Source: Gigantopelta aegis (taxonomy: Eukaryota > Mollusca > Gastropoda > Neomphalida > Peltospiridae). Taken from it: a DNA stretch of 64,000 nt. The notes under the pieces were generated by a model. That model searched no databases and had not been told where the DNA came from. It was given only the letters and a program-made list of their open reading frames with translations. The translations under genes and the position numbers were made by a program. Location: assembly GCF_016097555.1 (NCBI RefSeq), contig NC_054712.1, forward strand, positions 57,882,876 through 57,946,875. Reading direction: 5' to 3'. Below, piece after piece: positions 58,440 through 64,000 of the stretch (positions are counted from its first letter, which is position 1; every line of letters begins with the position of its first letter).

Positions 58440-59620
58440 TCCAATATATGTCCAACTAGTACTAAATATACTTCAATACATGTCCAACACAGCCCTTCCA
58501 ATCTGTGTCAACTTAATACTAAATATCCATCAATGCATTACTGACATAGCCCTTCCAATCTGTGTCAGCTTAATACTAAATATCCATCAATACATTACTG
58601 ACACAGCCCTTCCAATCTGTGTCAGCTTAATACTAAATATCCATCAACACATTACTGACACAGCCCTTCCAATCTGTGTCAGCTTAATACTAAATATCCA
58701 TCAACACATTACTGACACAGCCCTTCCAATCTGTGTCAGCTTAATACTAAATATCCATCAATATATTACTGACACAGCCCTTCCAATCTGTGTCAGCTTA
58801 ATACTAAATATCCATCAATACATTACTGACACAGCCCTTCCAATCTGTGTCAGCTTAATACTAAATATCCATCAATACATTACTGACACAGCCCTTCCAA
58901 TCTGTGTCAACATAATACTAAATATCCATCAATACATTACTAACACAGCCATTCCAATCTGTGTTACACAGCTATTCCAATCTGTGTCCAATTAGTTCTA
59001 AATATACATCGATACCTTACTAACACAGCCATTCCAATCTGTGTTACACAGCCATTCCAATCTGTGTCCAATTAGTACTAAATATACATCAATACATTAC
59101 TAACACAGCCATTCCAATCTGTATTACACAGGTATTCCATTTCCAATTTGGTGTCAGCTTAATAGTAATACTAAATATCCATCAATACCTTACTAACACA
59201 ACCATTCCAATCTGTGTTACACAGCCATTCCAATCTGTGTCCAATTAGTACTAAATATACATCAATACATTACTAACACAGCCATTCCAATCTGTGTTAC
59301 ACAGCCATTCCAATCTGTGTCCAATTAGTACTAAATATACATCAATACATTACTAACACAGCCATTCCAATCTGTGTTACACAGCCATTCTAATCTGTGT
59401 CAACTTAGTACTAATTATCCATCAATACATTAATAACACAGCCATTCCAATCTGTGCTACACAGCCATTCCAATCTGTGTCCAATTAGTACTAAATATAC
59501 ATTAATACATTACTAACACAGCCATTTCATCAATACATTACTAACACAGCCATTCCAATCTGTGTTACACAGCCATTCCAATCTGTGTCAACATTAGTAC
59601 TAAATATGTATACCTGAAAA
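58440..59620. repeat. Tandem repeat, 57-bp unit then longer variants
   Basis: From about 58480 to 58940 a 57-bp unit (CCATCAATACATTACTGACA plus CAGCCCTTCCAATCTGTGTC plus AGCTTAATACTAAATAT) repeats eight times. To 59620 a compound form with an added TTACACAGCCATTCCAATCTG segment continues. Because 57 is divisible by three, a long repetitive open frame results that is not a gene. Confidence 0.95.
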
Positions 59621-59809
59621 GGTACAAGTACAATGCTGCGATATATAATAATTATGTATTACAATTGCTGCATTGTTGATTTATAAATTAACAAACCCTG
59701 AGAACAAATATATACTCCTTATATTTGTACACCTACATCAATTCTAGATATAATCACCTTAAAAAATATTGATCAAATTGTGTTTATGTAATACCACGGT
59801 TATAAAATT

Positions 59810-60166
59810 TTAACGGCCTTGCATTATGGCTCGGCGAATATTTCTAAAATATTTCATTTGGCCATAATCATTAACATGTACCCCATCGCAAAGAACTGGT
59901 GTTTCACTGTACTTGACACCTTTCAACTTCCAATAGTACATGTTGGTTTGTTTCCGCAACTCAGCTTTAAGGAATGCGTTGGCATGAATAACCAGGTTGT
60001 TATATACGCAAGTGAGTACTTTCCTGGTTGCATGGCGGGGAAGTAATTGTAGGATGGTTACTCTACCAATGTGGTAACGTCGTCTAAATGTGTCAAACAA
60101 TGTTATTAACCTCATAATTATTTCCTCTGCTACACTCTCATCTGCTCCTGCTACATCTAAATCGTT

Positions 60167-60201
<35 letters not shown>

Positions 60202-60350
60202 TGTATGATTAGATGGAAGGGGCGCGATTTCTCGATTTGCCGCTCAAACATCGCCATGTGCTTATTGCTACACACACAAGCACCGCTAACGCCATACAAC
60301 GAAATTTCCAAATCTAATTTAAAATTAGCTAATTCGGGACGCAATTGCAT
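59810..60350 (-). pseudogene. SGNH/GDSL-hydrolase-like domain (fossil, in the DIRS-like element)
   Basis: On the minus strand an upstream part (ISLYGVSGACVC ... FHLIIQLGG) and a downstream part (VLCDGVHVNDYGQMKYFRNI) show the start and the Asp-x-x-His end of an SGNH-type hydrolase. A run of about 30 C/G bases lies between them (60169-60198). It sits upstream of RT in the same orientation and inside the element's repeats. Hydrolase-like ORFs are, to my knowledge, known from some Ngaro elements. It is broken. Confidence 0.6.
60169..60198. repeat. Poly-C run
   Basis: About 29 consecutive C. Length is likely unreliable in assembly. Confidence 0.95.
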
Positions 60351-61183
60351 GTATGCCTCTTAAACAGCGAACGTGCAAACTTCCAATCAGTAGAGTTGCC
60401 ATTAGTTAACCTGGTCAAACCTGAATTACAAATAAATTTTCACCTGGACTGATCCAAATAAATCTTCCTTGTTCATAAGAATAATAATTTTTGTTAATGT
60501 GCTCGTCGATTAAATTTTCGTCCCAAGGGAGATAACGCGCGAAATACTAAAACCCACAATTATAAACGTTACAGTATTGTCTTCTTCGTACGAACGATTT
60601 ACCATAAATATATTTATACTAAATAAATACTGATTAATCATTCTGGATTCTCAAAAGCTCAAGATCAAAACTTTGATATCAGTTGAGGTCACAGATCACC
60701 AGTATTAAAACCTTTAATTTTTCAACATTATATATACTGATGCAAAGAAATAAGGAAACACATGAATAGAAAACAACAAAATACTGACTTCAACGAAACC
60801 TCATTCGCAGTATCAGGACTTTACAAGTGTCACTGACATTCATTTCCACATTACACGTCTGTATTGGATACAGACATAATACTTTAGCAGTGAATTAAAT
60901 ACGGTCTCAAATACAATGTGCTCCCTTATTCATTTCCATCAGTTTACAACAATCACCCATCAGAGGGGACTGTCAACACATCACCAGAAAGTCGTTCAAA
61001 CACATGGGATTAATCTCATGTGGAACCGTGACAACTCCTGGGGTAAATAATTAGGGTACCAAGGCAAAGGAGGGGGCGCCAAGGCCATTGAGGATGGACA
61101 AAGGCAGATGAGGAGGACGTAAAAAAAAACCCCTAAATATATCAACTTTTTCTCTGCAATCCATTCTTTAAACAAAAAAAAAA

Positions 61184-61567
61184 GGCCTCCGTGGCGTCGT
61201 GGTTAGGCAATCGGTCTACAGGCTGGTAGGTACTGGGTTGGGATTCCAGTCGAGGCATGGGTTTTTTAATCCAGACACCGACTCTAAACCCTGAGTGAGT
61301 TTTCCACAAGGCTCAATGGGTAGGTGTAAACCACTTGCACCGACCAGTGATCCATAACTGGTTCAACAAAGGCCATGGTTTGTGCTATCCTGCCTGTGGG
61401 AAGTCCAAATAAGAGATCCCTTGCTGCTAATCGGAAAGAGTAGCCCATGAAGTGGCGACAGCGGGTTTCCTCTCAAAATCTGTGTGATCCTTAACCATAT
61501 GTCTGACGCCATATAACCGTAAATAAAATGTGTTGAGTGCGTCGGTAAATAAAACATTTCTTTCTTT
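61184..61567 (+). mobile_element. SINE family III, full length
   Basis: The duplication CCATTCTTTAAA lies at 61161-61172 and 61568-61579. It has a GGCCTCCGTGGCGTCGTGG head, the shared core, a GTCGGTAAATAAAACATTTC tail and a CTTTCTTT run. Confidence 0.9.
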
Positions 61568-61579
61568 CCATTCTTTAAA

Positions 61580-62458
61580 AAACAACAAAAACATTTTTTT
61601 AAAACGCATCGCCGTATCAATTTGCTTCGACCAGAGACCCAATATATCTCGAGGTCCAGTGCCAGTCCCGGCAATTTTCCTATGTAACGTTACGAAACTA
61701 AACACTGTTATCTCGAGCATTCTAATCTCGAGTAGGAGGCTTATCTCGAGCATATTTTGGTGTCCCTAGGTCTACAATAGAGAAAACTGACCACTTACTA
61801 ACGGTTTAGGCCAGATCACAAGTCATGTTATAACAGAGGACTTTAAAGCCACAGTTTCAAAGCAGTCAAAGAACTTTTTCACTGACCTAGTTTTCTATGC
61901 TGACAAGGTTGACCGATAAAATAATTCCATGTTGTGCCTCCCGTTTCGTTAAGCAGTGGTAAACAAATCATATTTATAAAAGCGTCAGTGTTTAAGATAT
62001 GTTTGCATTTTGTTTCTTCATGAAATCATGGGATTTTTTTGTGCTGCAATAAATGTACATTAAATATTTTTTAATTTTATTTCTTTTAATATTATTGCTG
62101 ATGTTAAACAAAAACGTTTACGTCCGGATTTAGGTTCCGATTTGAAAATCAGTTAACAGGATATTGAGCATAGCAAGCTAGTAGTACATTATACAAGCGT
62201 CGTGGTTGTATGATTGTTCGCGTGTTTGTTGGCACATTTTGGTATACTTGTAACTATGTCAGCATGAAGACACTCACACGCAAAAAGTGTTATTTATAAA
62301 TACAAAAACGACTATACTGTTTAGTGTTACGGTGGCAAACATAAATTTATGTTTGGGATAATTTTCATCAGCACGTATTGAATTTATGTCGAGCTACCGA
62401 TATCTCGAGCTTGTGGGACTGGTCCCTTCAACATAGAGATAACGAAGTTTGACTGTAA

Positions 62459-62494
<36 letters not shown>

Positions 62495-64000
62495 CTGTGT
62501 GTGTGTGTGTACACACACACACACAGATGGGGCGATTACTTGACAAAAGTAATCGATTACGATTACTTTAGAATGTCACGATTACGATTACAAGATAATT
62601 GAAAGAAATCGATTAAGATTGCGAATATATTGTCTAGCAATCATGATTACAATCATGATTACATTTCCAAAAATCTACACAAATAATGAAATATGTTACC
62701 ACCATGAAGTTATGCACTTTATTTTACAACCATACCGATTTCATTCAATGAAAGACATAATGGATAATTTTGGATTATTTATTAAATTATTTCAAAAATG
62801 TATACTGCAGGGAGGGAATCAGTTTCCAAAACCAGATTTATTATTCTTAAATGTGGATTATTGACGAAAAGGTACCCACAACCATAGGTATAATTATTGT
62901 ATCAATGAATTACATATATATTTTGTTATATTATTGAAATAAGCCATAATTAGTAATTGCAAACTGTCTGATCACTATTACTTGTTGTTGTTTTATTGTT
63001 CGTAGAACGTATACCATTTAATACTAGCCACAAATTAAAAAAAAAAAAATTAAATTTTTAATCTATAAATGAAGAAATAAAGAACGAAAGAAAAGAAAAA
63101 ACAAGTAAATAAATAATTAAATTGATATATGCATACATATACATGTGCACAAGTTGCTCATTGCATTCAATTGTTGACATTCTAAAAATTACTATTATTA
63201 ATGAATCGATTTGCAGTCATGCTTGCTTTGTGCCATATTACAAGGATCCAATTGTATCGGTGAAAATTGCAAGTATCTTGGCCTGGGTCTGTTTATTTTG
63301 GTATCATTAGAAGCGCTGCGTTTCGTAGAACATCTATTAAAATCAGCTTTCGGGAATTTTTATAAGACGTATTAATATTTTAAGCTATTTTGAAGGAAAA
63401 TAAACCAAGGTTTATCGTGATAGACTACTTTCAACTGGGTGTTTGCTTAATTAGTTACGTTATTTGTGGTTGTGTCTGCGACAGGGTGAGGATGCCTGCC
63501 CATGGAATCAAGCTTGATACGACTGGCTGGCTACCCGTCTGCAGTTGTAACCACTAACAAAAGAAAAGACAGTTTGCCACGGTACTATTGGTGGACTTTC
63601 ACACCTGTGACAAAACGAGATATTGTCAAACGTTTCTTAGTTGAATTCAGACCCGTGATAACGCTGTATATGCATTCAGTGGAACGCAAGTGTTTTATAA
63701 AAAAAAAATATATATATATATATATATAATTCATTTTTTTATGGCAATGAATTAGGACACAAGATTGGGGCATGGTGCAGCGCCCATTTATATATTGCTC
63801 CCTAGAACACTGTATTCATTCAAGTGATTTTATAGTAAACGTAAACACGATGGATACCATTATGTGAATGTGTGTCTTCATCCCCTGGGTAACATTCATT
63901 TGATAATCCAGACGTTATGATCCCCTGTTTCTCAAGGCAAATAATAGTTCTACTATGAGAGTAGTAGACAATGGGAGATCAGTTCTACAGACTGACCAGT
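61580..64000. other. No gene seen; minor repeats
   Basis: CTCGAG-containing words (61640-61760, 62400-62460) hint at an unclassified repeat. AT/GT microsatellites lie at 62460-62525, GATTAC-rich sequence at 62530-62665 and an AT run at 63708-63728. Short frames show no domain or splice support. Confidence 0.5.

Larger units (their letters stand above)
54317..60636 (-). mobile_element. DIRS/Ngaro-like tyrosine-recombinase retroelement (fossil)
   Basis: Repeat blocks fit the split-direct-repeat plan A1-ORFs-B1-A2-B2 on the minus strand. A1 is 60433-60636, B1 is 55358-55610, A2 is 54753-55357 (holding a later SINE) and B2 is 54317-54453. A1 and A2 differ at about 2-3% of positions, so the element is young. 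Parts in order: SGNH-like, RT, RNase H, recombinase. It is broken in several places, is interrupted by a satellite (58440-59620), and has about 300 bp of extra sequence between A2 and B2. Confidence 0.8.

Noticed and set aside
58480-58995. 171-residue plus-strand repetitive protein
   Set aside because: A 57-bp satellite gives a 19-residue periodicity. It lies antisense to the DIRS-like element and has no other coding support.

Overview
The window looks like a piece of a mollusc genome, most likely a gastropod. It is AT-rich, intron-bearing and crowded with tRNA-derived SINEs built from interchangeable head, core and tail modules, a style known from gastropods and bivalves. It also holds TTAA-flanked MITEs, long microsatellites, Ty3/gypsy LTR elements, a tyrosine-recombinase (DIRS/Ngaro-like) retroelement and a Crypton-like recombinase. 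A run of exactly 200 N (33801-34000) marks an assembly gap. Nothing bacterial is present: no operons, rRNA or CRISPR.

The only host genes I can support are two paralogues of one small secreted protein. Copy A has coding exons between 10673 and 13341, copy B between 50762 and 52236. Each has a TATA box, a non-coding first exon, three coding exons joined by phase-1 introns, a 3' UTR intron and an AATAAA signal. Both encode 81 residues: a signal peptide, a Gly/Met-rich middle, an RYRR furin-type site and a Tyr/Gly-rich C-terminal peptide. They sit in a direct segmental duplication of about 10 kb (about 3.43-14.29 kb and 43.84-53.44 kb, offset about 40 kb). Each copy serves as a natural empty-site control for insertions in the other.

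Layout: 0-3.4 kb, nested SINEs. 3.4-14.3 kb, duplication copy A with a solo LTR, a palindromic GA-tailed repeat, MITEs and gene A. 14.7-16.4 kb, a SINE split by a MITE, then a 124-bp minisatellite. 16.47-24.63 kb, a young Ty3/gypsy element on the minus strand. 24.6-27.9 kb, mostly featureless. 27.9-39.27 kb, a long-inverted-repeat element split by a second LTR element (32275-38691). One LTR of that second element carries two diverged copies of an unrecognised Arg-rich ORF. 39.3-43.8 kb, a 65-bp-armed hairpin, an internally deleted Crypton-like recombinase, a SINE and a MITE. 43.8-53.4 kb, duplication copy B, where a single tRNA-like SINE head has grown into a 24-unit tandem array. 53.9 kb, a small TTA-flanked MITE. 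54.3-60.6 kb, a DIRS/Ngaro-like element with split direct repeats, recombinase, RNase H, RT and an SGNH-hydrolase-like part. 60.6-64 kb, one SINE and otherwise little.

The features with most novelty are the gene pair (all exon-3 changes alter the protein, none of the exon-4 changes do), the SINE-seeded satellites, and the ORF carried inside an LTR.
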